Part shown: positions 46,550 through 60,430 of the stretch, piece after piece | Numbering within the stretch: position 1 is the first letter of the stretch | How the letters are laid out: every line of letters begins with the position of its first letter | Assembly: GCA_001305055.1 (NCBI GenBank) | Contig: BBZX01000008.1 | Coordinates: 62,001 to 126,000, forward strand | Length of the DNA stretch: 64,000 bases | Direction: 5' to 3' | Source: Clostridia bacterium UC5.1-1C12 | GTDB taxonomy: Bacteria > Bacillota_I > Bacilli_A > Erysipelotrichales > Erysipelotrichaceae | Program-made: the position numbers and the translations under genes | The notes under the pieces: model-generated | Database searches by the model: none | The model's input: the letters and a program-made list of their open reading frames with translations, nothing else | Told to the model about the DNA's origin: nothing

Positions 46550-46848
46550 GAAAAATCGTATTATTATGCGCGGCCGGTATGAGTACCAGCATGCTGGTGA
46601 CAAAAATGAAAAAATATGCCGAAAGTGAAGGGTATGACTGTGAGATCGGTGCTCATGCCGTATCGGAAGCAAAGCTTTACGGCGCCGAGGCTGACATTGT
46701 TTTACTGGGGCCGCAGGTTCGTTTTAATCTGGCGAAGGTAAAGGAACAGTGTCCTAACTGTCCGGTGGAAGCTATTGATATGGCTGCTTATGGCGCGATG
46801 GACGGTGCTAAGGTGATTCGTCGGGTCAAAGAAGTGCTGGGTGATTGA
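46546..46848 (+). CDS. PTS EIIB, lactose/cellobiose family
   Basis: 100 residues. KIVLLCAAGMSTSMLV has the phosphocysteine at Cys8 in the exact CxxGMSTS context of cellobiose EIIB. ADIVLLGPQVRF and VEAIDMAAYGAMDG complete the fold. Cytoplasmic phosphate carrier between EIIA and the EIIC of this operon. Start overlaps the esterase stop. Confidence 0.93.
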   Translation: MRKIVLLCAAGMSTSMLVTKMKKYAESEGYDCEIGAHAVSEAKLYGAEADIVLLGPQVRFNLAKVKEQCPNCPVEAIDMAAYGAMDGAKVIRRVKEVLGD

Positions 46849-46849
46849 A

Positions 46850-48581
<1,732 letters not shown>

Positions 48582-48585
48582 AATG

Positions 48586-48614
48586 AAAAGCGTTGATTTA
48601 CATCACGCTTTTTT
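48586..48614 (+). terminator. Terminator of the sulfatase-PTS operon
   Basis: AAAGCGT(T)GAT-TTAC-ATCACGCTTT with one bulge, then a T run. Confidence 0.75.
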
Positions 48615-48725
48615 CATTATGAAGCAACAGCATTACTTGTGCTTTTTAGATAAATCTTTTGAAATTCTTAACATTTTCAAGCTATAAAATGGTCTATAAT
48701 AAAAATAGAAAGCGCAGGGATTTGA

Positions 48726-51037
48726 ATGAGCAAAGAGAAATTTAGATTCACAGGTTTATCAGCGGCTGAAGTTACACAGCGAGAAACTGAAAATAAGGTC
48801 AATGTGGAAATCCGTCCGGAATCAAAAACGATCAGGGATATCTGCAAGGATAATATCTTTACATATTTTAATCTGATCTTTTGTATACTGGCCTTGATTT
48901 TAATTGCTGCGAGGTCTTTTCATAATATGCTGTTTATGTTTGTGGTCATCATTAACACATCCATTGGTATTATTCAAGAAATCCGAGCCAAGAAAACCTT
49001 AGATGCCCTGCGGCTTGTTTCAGCGCCTAAGGCACATGTGATCCGAGACGGCCAATTACAGGAAATCAATGCACATGCGCTGGTGCTTGATGATTTGGTG
49101 GTGTTTGAGGCAGGAAATCAGATTTATGCGGATGCCCAAATTGTGGAAGGACAGCTGGAAGTAAATGAAAGTCTGCTGACCGGTGAGGCAGACGCGCTGG
49201 TTAAAAAGGCCGGTGATGAACTTTTAAGCGGCAGTTTTGTGATCAGCGGTCAATGCGCTGCCCGTTTGATTCGTGTCGGCGCCGATGCCTATGCATCACG
49301 GTTGATTAAAGAAGCCAGCAAAAGTAAAGTCGTTCAGTCAGAGATGATGACATCGCTGAGAAAACTTGTTAAGGGAATCGGCATCGCGATAATTCCAATT
49401 GGCGTGCTGATGTTTCTTAAGCAGACTTGGCTGCTGCATCAAGACTTTTCTCAATCCGCCGTTTCAGTTGTAGCAGCGCTGATTGGGATGATTCCGGAAG
49501 GGCTGGTGCTGCTGACCAGTGTGGCACTGGCGCTTTCAATCCTGCGCTTGGCGAAACGTCAGACCGTAGTTCATGAGCTGTATTGTATAGAAACGCTGGC
49601 ACGGTAGATGTGCTTTGTCTTGATAAAACCGGTACGATTACGGAAGGCAGTTTGCTGTTAGAAAAAATCATCGCTTTGGATCATCATCCAGAGAAGCAGA
49701 TTTTAGAAATATTAAATGCCATGGCGCACAATACATCGGATAATAACGCAACCGCGCAGGCTATCAAAGAATTCTTTAAAAATGATACCAGTGACTGGGT
49801 TAAGGTTGATGAACAGCCTTTTTCTTCACAGCGCAAATGTAGCTCACTTGCTTTTGAAGAGCATGGACGTTTTGTGCTGGGAGCTTTTGAATATGTAATG
49901 CCTTTACTGGCTTCAGCTTATATAGCTGAAATCAATCGTTATCTTGAAGAAGGACAGCGTGTTTTACTGCTTGCGAAGGAGAATGAGCCTTTGGCATTTC
50001 TGCTTTTCTCAGATAAGATCCGTGATCATGCCAATGAGACATTGAGTTATTTTGAACAGCAGGGGGTTGCCTTAAAGGTCATCTCTGGTGATAATCCGAT
50101 TGCCGTAAGGCAGATTGCCAGCCGGGCCGGTATTAAAGATGCGCATCGGATGGCGGATGCATCTAAGCTTGATGATGAAGCTTGATTCGGGCGGCTGAGG
50201 ATACGGTTGTTTTTGGCCGTGTTTCTCCGAAGCAGAAAAAACTGCTGATTCAGACTTTGAAGCAGAATGGACATACGGTGGCGATGACGGGTGATGGAGT
50301 CAATGATATTTTAGCAATGAAGGAAGCCGATTGTTCGGTTGCGATGGCCAGCGGCAGTGAAGCGGCATCACATGCAGCTCAGCTTGTGCTGCTTGATTCT
50401 GATTTTACGGTCATGCCGAAGATTCTGGAAGAGGGAAGGCGGGTTATCAATAACATCCAGCGTTCTGCGTCTTTATTTCTGGTTAAGAATATCTATTCCT
50501 TTTTAGTTGCGGTCTTACTGATGTTTTTTGCTTTTCCATATCCGTTTACACCGATTCAGCTGACGCTGATCAGTTCGCTGACTATCGGTATTCCTTCATT
50601 TATTTTAGCGTTTGAACCTTCCACCAGCCGTGTGCGCGGGAAGTTTATGGAAACAGTGCTGCTTAGGGCACTGCCGGGCGGGCTGACCAATGTTACGATT
50701 ATTATTGCGGCGGTCTGCGCAAGCTTGATCATGGGGATATCCAGTGATCATACCTCATATATCTGCATGGTAAGCACCGGTACATGCGGTTTGTTGGTTT
50801 TGTTAGTTACATGTCTGCCGTTAAGTCAGATGCGTAAAATCCTTTTGGCAGTCATGGCCTCTTTTATTTGTGGGCTTATCGATTTTATCCCTGCCTTACA
50901 TCATTCAAACGCCGATGCAGTTTTCATCCTTTATCTTGCTGGCAGTGCTGCTGGCGGCAATTCCTTTCATTTTGCGCGGATATACGCTGCTGATTCGGCG
51001 CATTGAAGAATTTTATCAAAGTAAAACAAAAAAATAA
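48726..51037 (+). CDS. P-type cation-transporting ATPase (three frameshifts)
   Basis: About 770 residues. Actuator loop NESLLTGEADALVKKAGD, helix M4 with MIPEGLVLLTS, phosphorylation site CLDKTGTITEG, nucleotide domain, hinge MTGDGVNDI, then six C-terminal helices. The PEGL form of M4 places it near Ca/Mg-type P2 pumps; the ion cannot be told. Missing bases: a G at 49604, a T at 50185, and an A near 50910; corrected, the last residues are RRIEEFYQSKTKK. Single gene. Confidence 0.87.
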
Positions 51038-51104
51038 AATATGACACAGGGGTGTCACAGTCATCACTTATAATAAGGGCATGAAAGAAAGTGAGGATAT
51101 GAAA

Positions 51105-51356
51105 ATGAAATTTTGTCAATGCTGCGGTATGCCAATGGAAGGTGCTGTTTATGGTAAGGAGAAGGATGGAACATTGAGTGAAGATTATTGTGAATATTGT
51201 TATGCGGATGGTGAATTTACAACTCAGTGCACAATGGATGAGATGATTGAACAATGTGTGCCATTCTGTGTTGAGGCCGATCCTACAACGACAAAGGAAC
51301 AGGCAAGAGCTTCAATGAAGGCATATTTTCCAACCTTAAAGCGTTGGGCTCAGTAA
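51105..51356 (+). CDS. Zinc-ribbon (PF12674-like) small protein
   Basis: 83 residues from the ATG with AAAGTGAGG at proper distance; two earlier in-frame ATGs are too close to or before the SD. FCQCCGMPM ... YCEYCYADGEFT is the putative zinc ribbon type 2, then TMDEMIEQCVPF and a helical end. Often found beside AraC/GyrI-like regulators; here the stop overlaps the GyrI-like gene by one base. Role unknown. Confidence 0.8.
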   Translation: MKFCQCCGMPMEGAVYGKEKDGTLSEDYCEYCYADGEFTTQCTMDEMIEQCVPFCVEADPTTTKEQARASMKAYFPTLKRWAQ

Positions 51357-51994
51357 TGATTGTTGATTACAAAAAAAGCTGTAAAGAAATTTATCTGCCC
51401 AAAACCGAACCTTCACTCATTACATTGCCGCCGATCGCTTATGCGGCAGTGAAGGGCTGTGGTGATCCTAATACGTCAGAGACTTATAAAGAAGCCTTAG
51501 AATTGCTTTATGGTCTTTTGTATACGATTAAAATGAGCAAGCGCTCAGACCATCCGTTTGCCGGTTATTTTGATTATGTCGTGCCGCCGCTGGAAGGCTT
51601 ATGGGAGAATGGCGGTGAATTGAATGATGCCGTCGATAAGCATCGGTTTGTCTGGGTTTCGATGATTCGTCTGCCTGAATTTATCGATGCACAGGCATTT
51701 GATCGGGCTGTTGAAATGCTCCATGCAAAGAAACCCAAGCTTGATGTCAGTAAATTGTTTTATAAGGTTTATGAGGAAGGGCTCTGCGTGCAATGCATGC
51801 ATTTGGGTTCCTATGATGATGAGCCGGCAACCTTAGCGAAAATGAATGCGTTACTTGAGGCTGACGGTTATTGTACTGATATTGATGAATCACGCTGGCA
51901 TCATGAGATCTATCTCAGTGATCCGCGCAAATGTGCTTCAGACAAACTGAAAACAATTATCCGGCATCCAATACGGAGTGTGAAGGCAGAATAA
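51356..51994 (+). CDS. GyrI-like small-molecule-binding protein
   Basis: 212 residues. PPIAYAAVKGCGDPNTSETY opens the GyrI/SOUL-like fold; GLCVQCMHLGSYDDEPATLA and HHEIYLSDPRKC are the hallmark segments of this stand-alone GyrI-like group. No DNA-binding domain. It probably binds or hydrolyses hydrophobic toxins. Start overlaps the zinc-ribbon stop, so they are one operon. Confidence 0.82.
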   Translation: MIVDYKKSCKEIYLPKTEPSLITLPPIAYAAVKGCGDPNTSETYKEALELLYGLLYTIKMSKRSDHPFAGYFDYVVPPLEGLWENGGELNDAVDKHRFVWVSMIRLPEFIDAQAFDRAVEMLHAKKPKLDVSKLFYKVYEEGLCVQCMHLGSYDDEPATLAKMNALLEADGYCTDIDESRWHHEIYLSDPRKCASDKLKTIIRHPIRSVKAE

Positions 51995-52001
51995 GAACAA
52001 G

Positions 52002-52023
52002 AGAAGCAGCAATGCTTCTTTTT
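52002..52023 (+). terminator. Rho-independent terminator
   Basis: AGAAGCA-GCAA-TGCTTCT then T's. Confidence 0.85.
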
Positions 52024-52104
52024 CACTGTCAGTAAAGTTTATGCTGGGCATAACAGAACCTAAAATACGCAGTCTATGGTATGCTTATGCCAAAGAGGGA
52101 TCGT

Positions 52105-53316
52105 ATGAAAAAATTATGTCTTGGTTTGTTATGCTTATTATGCGGCTGCGGGAATATTAATGCGGTTGAAAGCGCCGCGCCTGCGCATGAGCTTAAACTG
52201 ATGATTGCCAGTGATCTGCATTATCAAAAGGAGCTGAGTTCTGTCAGTGCCGCAATCGTTGGTCAGATGGTCTATAATGATGAGATTGCTGACGCCTTAT
52301 GTGAAACGGCGATTGAAAATCAGCCTGAGGCTTTGATATTGCTTGGCGATTTAAGCAATGTCGGCGCTTATGCCGATCATGAGCGGATGGCGGCAAAATT
52401 GGCACGCGTCAAGGCGGCCGGTGTTGATGTTTATGTTGTGCCAGGCAATCATGATCTTCAGCAGTCCTCAGCGGCTGATTTTGAAAAAATATATGCTGAC
52501 TTTGGTTTTAATCAGGCTTTTTCAAGAGATCGTGATTCCTTGAGCTATGCTGTTAAAATCAATGATGACTGCTGGCTGCTGGCCTTGGATACCAATGAGG
52601 AACAGATGGCTTACGGACACTTAAGTGATAATACTTTCATGTGGGCGGAGAAGGTGCTGAAAGAAGCTGAACAGGCGAATGCTTATGTATTGGGAATCTC
52701 TCATCATAATCTTCTGCGTCACTCAATGGAGGGAACTGAAAAGAGTTTTATGATTGATAAGGCGGATGAGCTGGCCAACCTGCTGCTGCGTTATGGTGTA
52801 CCGCTTTATCTAAGCGGGCATCGTCATGGCCGCAGTGTTCAGACTAAGACATTAGGCGATGCTGAAATCACTGAAATTGTCAGTGACATGCTTTTAAACT
52901 ATCCCAATATTTATGGTGTTTTAGATTTTAGTACCGATCGAACGATTACCTATGAAGGCATGGAGCTTGATGTATCCGCGTGGGCGGCAAAGCAGGCAAG
53001 CCAAGATGAAAAGCTATTGGATTTTAAAACCTATTCATACAATCTGTGCGCAGCGAAGGCGGCCGGCATGGGCAGCACAGCACTTGCTTCTAAGCCGCTT
53101 GATGATGTGGACAGTCAGGCGATGCAGTCTTTTATGGAACAATTTTATTTAGCCTATGCGCAAGGTGAAATCTATCAAGTGCGGGATGCGATGCTGGCAG
53201 ATCCGGCATATGCTTTATGGCAGCAGAATTGCAGGGGAGAAACTTATCAGCGCTGGATTGAATATGTGCTGAATAATTATAAAGAAAATTATGATCGATG
53301 GGAAATCCGCTATTAA
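52105..53316 (+). CDS. Metallophosphoesterase lipoprotein
   Basis: 403 residues. Lipoprotein signal MKKLCLGLLCLLCGC with Cys15 as the lipid site. The calcineurin-like domain has IASDLHYQ, LLGDLSNVG, VPGNHD, ISHHNLL and SGHRHG, i.e. all metal ligands of the family. It is anchored outside the membrane. The C-terminal 100 residues are helical and unlike the core. ATG 52105 after AGAGGGATC; a track start eight codons earlier would spoil the signal peptide. Substrate (nucleotide, phosphodiester or wall) unknown. Confidence 0.85.
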   Translation: MKKLCLGLLCLLCGCGNINAVESAAPAHELKLMIASDLHYQKELSSVSAAIVGQMVYNDEIADALCETAIENQPEALILLGDLSNVGAYADHERMAAKLARVKAAGVDVYVVPGNHDLQQSSAADFEKIYADFGFNQAFSRDRDSLSYAVKINDDCWLLALDTNEEQMAYGHLSDNTFMWAEKVLKEAEQANAYVLGISHHNLLRHSMEGTEKSFMIDKADELANLLLRYGVPLYLSGHRHGRSVQTKTLGDAEITEIVSDMLLNYPNIYGVLDFSTDRTITYEGMELDVSAWAAKQASQDEKLLDFKTYSYNLCAAKAAGMGSTALASKPLDDVDSQAMQSFMEQFYLAYAQGEIYQVRDAMLADPAYALWQQNCRGETYQRWIEYVLNNYKENYDRWEIRY

Positions 53317-53330
53317 AAGTGGATTTTTTC
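53303..53330 (+). terminator. Terminator overlapping the lipoprotein stop
   Basis: AAATCCGCT / AGTGGATTT (one G-U pair) followed by T's. Confidence 0.75.
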
Positions 53331-53388
53331 TTTTGATTGGGAGCGAACGTGCTATAATAATTAAAATAAAATGGTTGGAGGAATGTGT

Positions 53389-54131
53389 ATGATTATTAAA
53401 AAGAAGTGCTGATAACTCCCTTTAATCTGACCCGCATGCTGCATATCTATGTGCCTGATGGTGCTTTTCGCAGTAAAAAGCGTTATCCGGTAATGTATAT
53501 GTTTGACGGTCATAATTTGTTTGATGATGAGGAAGCGACCTATGGCAAAAGCTGGGGGCTGAAGAAATGGCTGGATGAACATAAGATAAATTTAATCATT
53601 GTCGGCATTGAATGCAATCATGAAGGCAATGAGCGGCTTTCAGAATTCTCACCGTATGATTTCACTTATCGGAAAAGCCGGATCAAGGGTAAAGGCAAAC
53701 AGCTCATGCAATGGGTTTGTGAGGAGTTGAAACCATTGATCGATAAGGAGCTGCCAACCTTGTCAGATCGTGCGCATACGGCAATCGGCGGCAGTTCAAT
53801 GGGCGGTTTGATGGCTTTGTATACAGTGCTGCATCACAATGATGTATTTGCCTTGTCAGCCGTAGTTTCTCCGCATATCTTTGGCATGAATGATGCGCTT
53901 GATCAAGAGGTAAACAAAACGCTGCAGGACTCTACCAAGATTTATATCAGCTGGGGTGCTAAGGAATGCCGTTCTAAACAATCTCTCGCTCAATACAGTG
54001 CTGCTTTAATCAATATCGCAAACATCCATTCAGGCCAGGTTTATTTGAATCTTAAAGTTGATGGTGAACATAATGAAGCCAGCTGGGAAAAGGAAATTCC
54101 ATGCTTCATGAATTATTTGTATTTGCGTTAA
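53389..54131 (+). CDS. Esterase-D-like alpha/beta hydrolase (frameshifted at codon 5)
   Basis: About 247 residues. YPVMYMFDGHNLFDDEEATY is the putative-esterase (PF00756) opening; IGGSSMGGLMALY the nucleophile elbow; DGEHNEASWEKE the His. Cytoplasmic. An A is missing in the run at 53401, so the start at 53389 (after TTGGAGG) is out of frame with the rest. It lies 14 bases before an ATP-grasp gene, with which it makes an operon. Confidence 0.83.
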
Positions 54132-54145
54132 AGGAGGCATTAATC

Positions 54146-55342
54146 ATGAATTTTGTATTTATTTCGCCTAATTTTCCAGATAATTACTGGCTGTTTTGTC
54201 AGGGCTTAAAAAGGTTAGGGGTCAATGTGTGCGGTATCGGTGACGCGCCGTATGAGACATTGAGTGAAGAATTGAAACAGAACCTAAATGAATATTATCG
54301 GGTTGATTCATTGGCTGATTATGACGAGATGATCAAAGCTATCGGCTATTTCACTTATCGTTATGGAAAAATCGATTGGCTGGAATCAAATAATGAATAT
54401 TGGCTGCGTCAGGATGCCCGTCTGCGCCGAGAGTTTAATATTCAAACCGGCATTCAGCCGGAAGCTATCGACGGCTATCAGTGTAAATCGCGGATGAAGG
54501 AATATTACGCGAAGGCCGGTGTGAAGACAGCGCGCTGGTGTTTGTCTGAGAAGCCGGAAGAAGTAGAAGCCTTTGCGAATCAGGTCGGCTTCCCATTGAT
54601 TGCCAAACCCAATATTGGCGTAGGCGCCGGTAATACGCATAAGATTAATTCGATGGGTGAGCTGAGAAGTTTAGTAGCTGCCGGTTTTAATGAAGTGATG
54701 ATTTTTGAGGAATTTATCAAGGGAGATGTAACTTCCTATGACGGTATTGTCAATGAGCGGGGAGAGATTCTTTTTGAGATATCCCATGTCTATACCGCAT
54801 CCATCATGGATGCGGTGAATGAGCATCAGGGGATTGGCTGTTATTCACGGCTTTCGCTGCCTGATGAGCTGAAGCAGGCTGGCCGTAAAACCGTTGCCGC
54901 TTTTAATACCCGCAGCCGTTTCTTTCATTTTGAATTTTTTGTGCTCAGTGAGGATCAGCCGGGAGTCGGCAATAAGGGTGATGTTTTAGGCTTGGAAGTA
55001 AATATGCGGCCGCCGGGTGGTTTTTTGCCGGATCTGATTAATTATGCCAATGATTTTAATATCTATCAGTTATGGGCAGATATGATTGTTACCAATCAGA
55101 CATCCATGACCAGTGAGCGTCCATATTCAGCTGTCTTTATGGGCCGTAAAGATTGTTTAAGTTATCAATATTCGCTGCAGGATATCCGCGATGAATTTAA
55201 GGAAGCGGTGTTGGATATCCGTCGTCTGCCGTCCGTGCTGGCAGAGGCTATGGGGGATGTAGTCGTATTAGCCCGCTTTAAAACTACCGCTGAGGTTGAA
55301 CGGTTTGTGGCCTCATGTTCGCGGTTAGCTGACAATAGTTAA
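54146..55342 (+). CDS. ATP-grasp ligase, unknown substrate
   Basis: 398 residues. N-terminal Rossmann-like part (NFVFISPNFPDNYWLFCQGL), then the ATP-grasp core: GFPLIAKPNIGVGAGNTHKI (P-loop), FEEFIKGDVTSYDGIV, and LEVNMRPPGGFLPDLIN with the Mg-binding Glu/Asn. Such enzymes join a carboxylate to an amine or thiol with ATP. AAAGGAGG before the ATG. Coupling to the esterase suggests a ligate-and-release pair on one metabolite; this is inference. Confidence 0.8.
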   Translation: MNFVFISPNFPDNYWLFCQGLKRLGVNVCGIGDAPYETLSEELKQNLNEYYRVDSLADYDEMIKAIGYFTYRYGKIDWLESNNEYWLRQDARLRREFNIQTGIQPEAIDGYQCKSRMKEYYAKAGVKTARWCLSEKPEEVEAFANQVGFPLIAKPNIGVGAGNTHKINSMGELRSLVAAGFNEVMIFEEFIKGDVTSYDGIVNERGEILFEISHVYTASIMDAVNEHQGIGCYSRLSLPDELKQAGRKTVAAFNTRSRFFHFEFFVLSEDQPGVGNKGDVLGLEVNMRPPGGFLPDLINYANDFNIYQLWADMIVTNQTSMTSERPYSAVFMGRKDCLSYQYSLQDIRDEFKEAVLDIRRLPSVLAEAMGDVVVLARFKTTAEVERFVASCSRLADNS

Positions 55343-55352
55343 CAAATGAACG

Positions 55353-55391
55353 AATGCCGCAGACAGTGATGTTTACGGCATTATTTTATTA
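55353..55391 (+). terminator. Rho-independent terminator
   Basis: AATGCCG / CGGCATT arms with a 16-base loop and TATTTTATT tail. Confidence 0.6.
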
Positions 55392-55447
55392 AAATCAGGG
55401 TCCGTTTTGATTTATGGCAGGATATCAATTTTATATATCAAAAGCAG

Positions 55448-55476
55448 TTGAAATTTAAAGAAGGGTTCTATATAAT
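55448..55476 (+). promoter_or_regulatory. Promoter of the flavin-linked reductase
   Basis: TTGAAA, 17 bases, TATAAT. Confidence 0.7.
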
Positions 55477-55526
55477 GAGATTGTTAAAAAGTGGATAAAC
55501 ATTTTTAACATAGGGAGGTATAGATC

Positions 55527-57289
<1,763 letters not shown>

Positions 57290-57303
57290 ATTGATTATTG
57301 AAG

Positions 57304-57334
57304 GAGTTCATCAGCAAGGGTGAGCTCTTTTTTT
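57304..57334 (+). terminator. Rho-independent terminator
   Basis: GAGTTCA / TGAGCTC with one G-U pair, then seven T's, 14 bases after the reductase. Confidence 0.7.
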
Positions 57335-57399
57335 GATTGACTGTGCTTATTATCTTTATTTCAGCTGATTATTCAGCATTGGCGCGGCTTGTGTAAACC

Positions 57400-57428
57400 T
57401 TGACACATGGGGGTTAATCATTTATATT
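57400..57428 (+). promoter_or_regulatory. Promoter of the hybrid kinase
   Basis: TTGACA, 17 bases, TATATT. Confidence 0.7.
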
Positions 57429-57505
57429 ATAGATAAAAGCGACTGCTAAATGTCAAAAAAGGCATACGCAGTGGCTGATGTTTTTTTAAAGGAGTGTACA
57501 CCGCT

Positions 57506-60305
57506 ATGGACAAATGGATTCAAATTAGACGGGGAATCGCTGTACTTTTGACAGCAGCCGTAGTTACATTGTTCAATGCAGTACCAACGGAGGCTCAGCC
57601 GCGAGTGCTGAAGGTTGCTTTTCACCGGTAAAAGGGATTACGGAAATCGCGGAAGACGGCAGCCGTCAGGGGCTGGTTGTTGATTATCTGAATGAGATCG
57701 CCAAATATACCGGCTGGGAATATGAATATATTGATACTGACGGTGAGCACATGGTTGATGAATTCTTAGAAGGCAACTATGATTTAATGGGCGGTACTTA
57801 TTATTCACCGGGATTCGAGAAATATTTTGCTTATCCTGATTTTAATATTGGTTATAGCAAATCAGTGCTTATTGCACGCTATGATGACAAGCAAATCAAT
57901 GGCTTTGATCTGCGCAGTTTAAATGGCAAGACAATTGGTGTTTATGAGAAGGCGGCCGAAAATATCCGCCGTTTGAAGGAGTTTCTGTCAATCAATGATC
58001 TGGAATGTGAACTCCGTACTTACAGCTATGAGGAGCTTTCCGATGATGGTAATTTACATCCTTATTTAGCAAGCGGTGAGGTTGATCTGCTGCTTGGCAA
58101 CGGCTTTGAAGACTCGGCTGGTTTTCGCACCGTGGCTGCATTTAATTCACAGCCATATTATATCGTGACCCAAGCTGGTGATCAGGAAATTCTTGATGGC
58201 TTGAATATGGCTATGGCAAAAATATTAGATTCTGATCCTGATTTTAGTGAGAATCGATATTTAGAGCATTTTCCAACCATTTCATCCATTGATATTGTAC
58301 TGAATGAACAAGAACGCAGTTACATTCAAAACCGTGAACCTGTTAATATTGCTTTGCCAAGGCGGTTTCATCCACTGATCTGTCTTGAAACGGAAGATGA
58401 CCTTCACAATGGCATCATCCCGGATATTCTTGAGAAAATAGCTGATTTTACAGGTTTAACATTTAATTTTGTTTATACTGATACTTATATTGAGGCGGTT
58501 GAGCTGGTTCAGCAGGGTGGTGCTGACATGCTTGGGTTTTACTTAGGCACTGAAGCCGAGTCAATGGATATGGGCTTGGCCTTAACGTCTCCCTATGTTA
58601 ATATGAACAGCATCGTGGTGCGTAATAAGGCTTCTACATATCCTGACGATGATTTAATTTGTGCGATCGTAGAGGGTCAGTCACTGCCTTCGGATATCAC
58701 CGCTGCAAAGGTTCAGACCTATCCTACCATTACGGCGGCACTTAAGGCAGTAAATAATGGCAGTGCGGATTTTGTCTATGGTTTAGCGGTGCGTCTGGAA
58801 CAGGATATTCAAAGAAATCATTTTACGAATGTGGTGCCGGTGACCTTAGTTAATGATCGCAGCGATCTTAATTTTGCACTGAAACGGCCGGTTGATATTG
58901 ATCTGCTTTCAATTATCAATAAAGCCATTAACAGGTTATCAGATAAGGATAAATCGTTAGTTCTGGATCAAAATATGATTTCTATCGGCAATACACGAAT
59001 GTCTTTGATTGAAATTATTTATGCCAACCCGATGACCTTCATTGCGGTGCTGTCATTATTTCTGTTAGTGCTGGTAGCGGCAGTCTTGGGGGTAAACCGG
59101 GCACGGACACGGGCGGCGCTGATGCAGAGCAGCTTGGAACAGGCGGAGGCTGAAAGCAAAGCAAAGGGTGAATTCCTGTCTCATATGAGCCATGAGCTTC
59201 GTACACCCATGAATGCGGTCCTCGGTCTTACTGACCTTACTAATATGATGGAAGGTGTACCGGACGATGTAAAACATAATCTGGAAAAGCTGAGAGCCTC
59301 TTCACATTACATGCTTGATTTAATAAATGATATTCTCGATATGAGCCGTATTAACAGCGGCAAGCTGACGCTCGGGAAGGAACCTTTTCACTAAAGCGCA
59401 TGTTAGGTGAAATCAATACAATGATGGAAACTGAAGCTCAGCGTTTGGGCTTAACGTATGTTTTAAAACAAGATGTCATTCATAACAATCTTAACGGCGA
59501 TGTTCTCCGCTTGCGGCAAGTATTAACAAATCTGCTTTCTAATGCCTTTAAGTTTACACCATCAGGCGGCTCTGTGACGTTGAGTGTCAGTGAAGAAGTT
59601 CAATCTGAGAATGAAGCAGCTTTTACATTCAAGGTAGCAGATACCGGCATCGGCATTTCTTCAGAGGATCAGAAACGAATCTTTGAAAGCTTTGAACAAG
59701 TAGGCGCCAGCTTTACTAAAAGTCAGGGAACCGGTCTAGGCTTGCCGATCAGCAGCAGTATTGTTTCCATGATGGGCGGTGAGCTGAAGGTCAGCAGTCA
59801 GCCGCATGAGGGAAGTGAATTCTACTTCACCATTATCCTGCCGCTGAGTGCAGAAGCTGAGCAAAGCAGCAATGCGGATGAATATTTGAATAATAATGTA
59901 TTGGCGGGTGTAAAGATTTTGTTGGCTGAAGATAATGATCTGAATGCTGAAATTGCTGTGCAGCTGCTTGAAATTCAAGGTGCCAAGGTGTACCGCTGTG
60001 TAAATGGCAAACAGGCGCTTGATGAGTTCAGCCGCTGTGAGCCAAATACATATCAGCTGATCCTCATGGATATTCAGATGCCGGAAATGAATGGATTAGC
60101 GGCATCCCGCGCAATTCGTTCGTTAGCCCGTAAAGACGCGGCAGTTATACCCATTGTGGCAATGACCGCCAATACCTTTAAAGAAGATGTGGAAGCGGCA
60201 TCGGCAGCCGGTATGAATGGCTTTATCCCAAAACCGCTGGATGTGAATTATCTCTATCATCTGCTGCAGGATATCTTGCGTAAGACTAAGCTAAAGGATG
60301 ACTAA
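57506..60305 (+). CDS. Hybrid sensor kinase with two solute-binding domains (two frameshifts)
   Basis: About 932 residues. Signal/anchor helix, two extracellular SBP_bac_3 domains (about 30-255 and 265-480; each with a [18 protein letters not shown] or [14 protein letters not shown] type core), one helix near 510-530 ([19 protein letters not shown]), HisKA ([16 protein letters not shown]), HATPase ([17 protein letters not shown]), and a receiver ([22 protein letters not shown]). This is the BvgS layout. T's are missing at about 57622 and 59390. There is no HPt domain or output regulator nearby. RBS AAAGGAG. Confidence 0.88.
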
Positions 60306-60312
60306 ATCATAA

Positions 60313-60350
60313 AAAGTACCTCTTTTATTATTAGATAAAGGAGGTACTTT
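60313..60350. terminator. Long hairpin between convergent genes
   Basis: AAAGTACCTC..TTTAT / ATAAA..GAGGTACTTT, near-perfect arms. It can end transcription from both sides (hybrid kinase and MFS gene). Confidence 0.7.
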
Positions 60351-60430
60351 ACTTTGCTTTGGCATTAAAAAATTGGTGATTTGAAGCACGCCGGGAATTC
60401 TTAATGTTTCATATTTTAATGCCAAAACAT

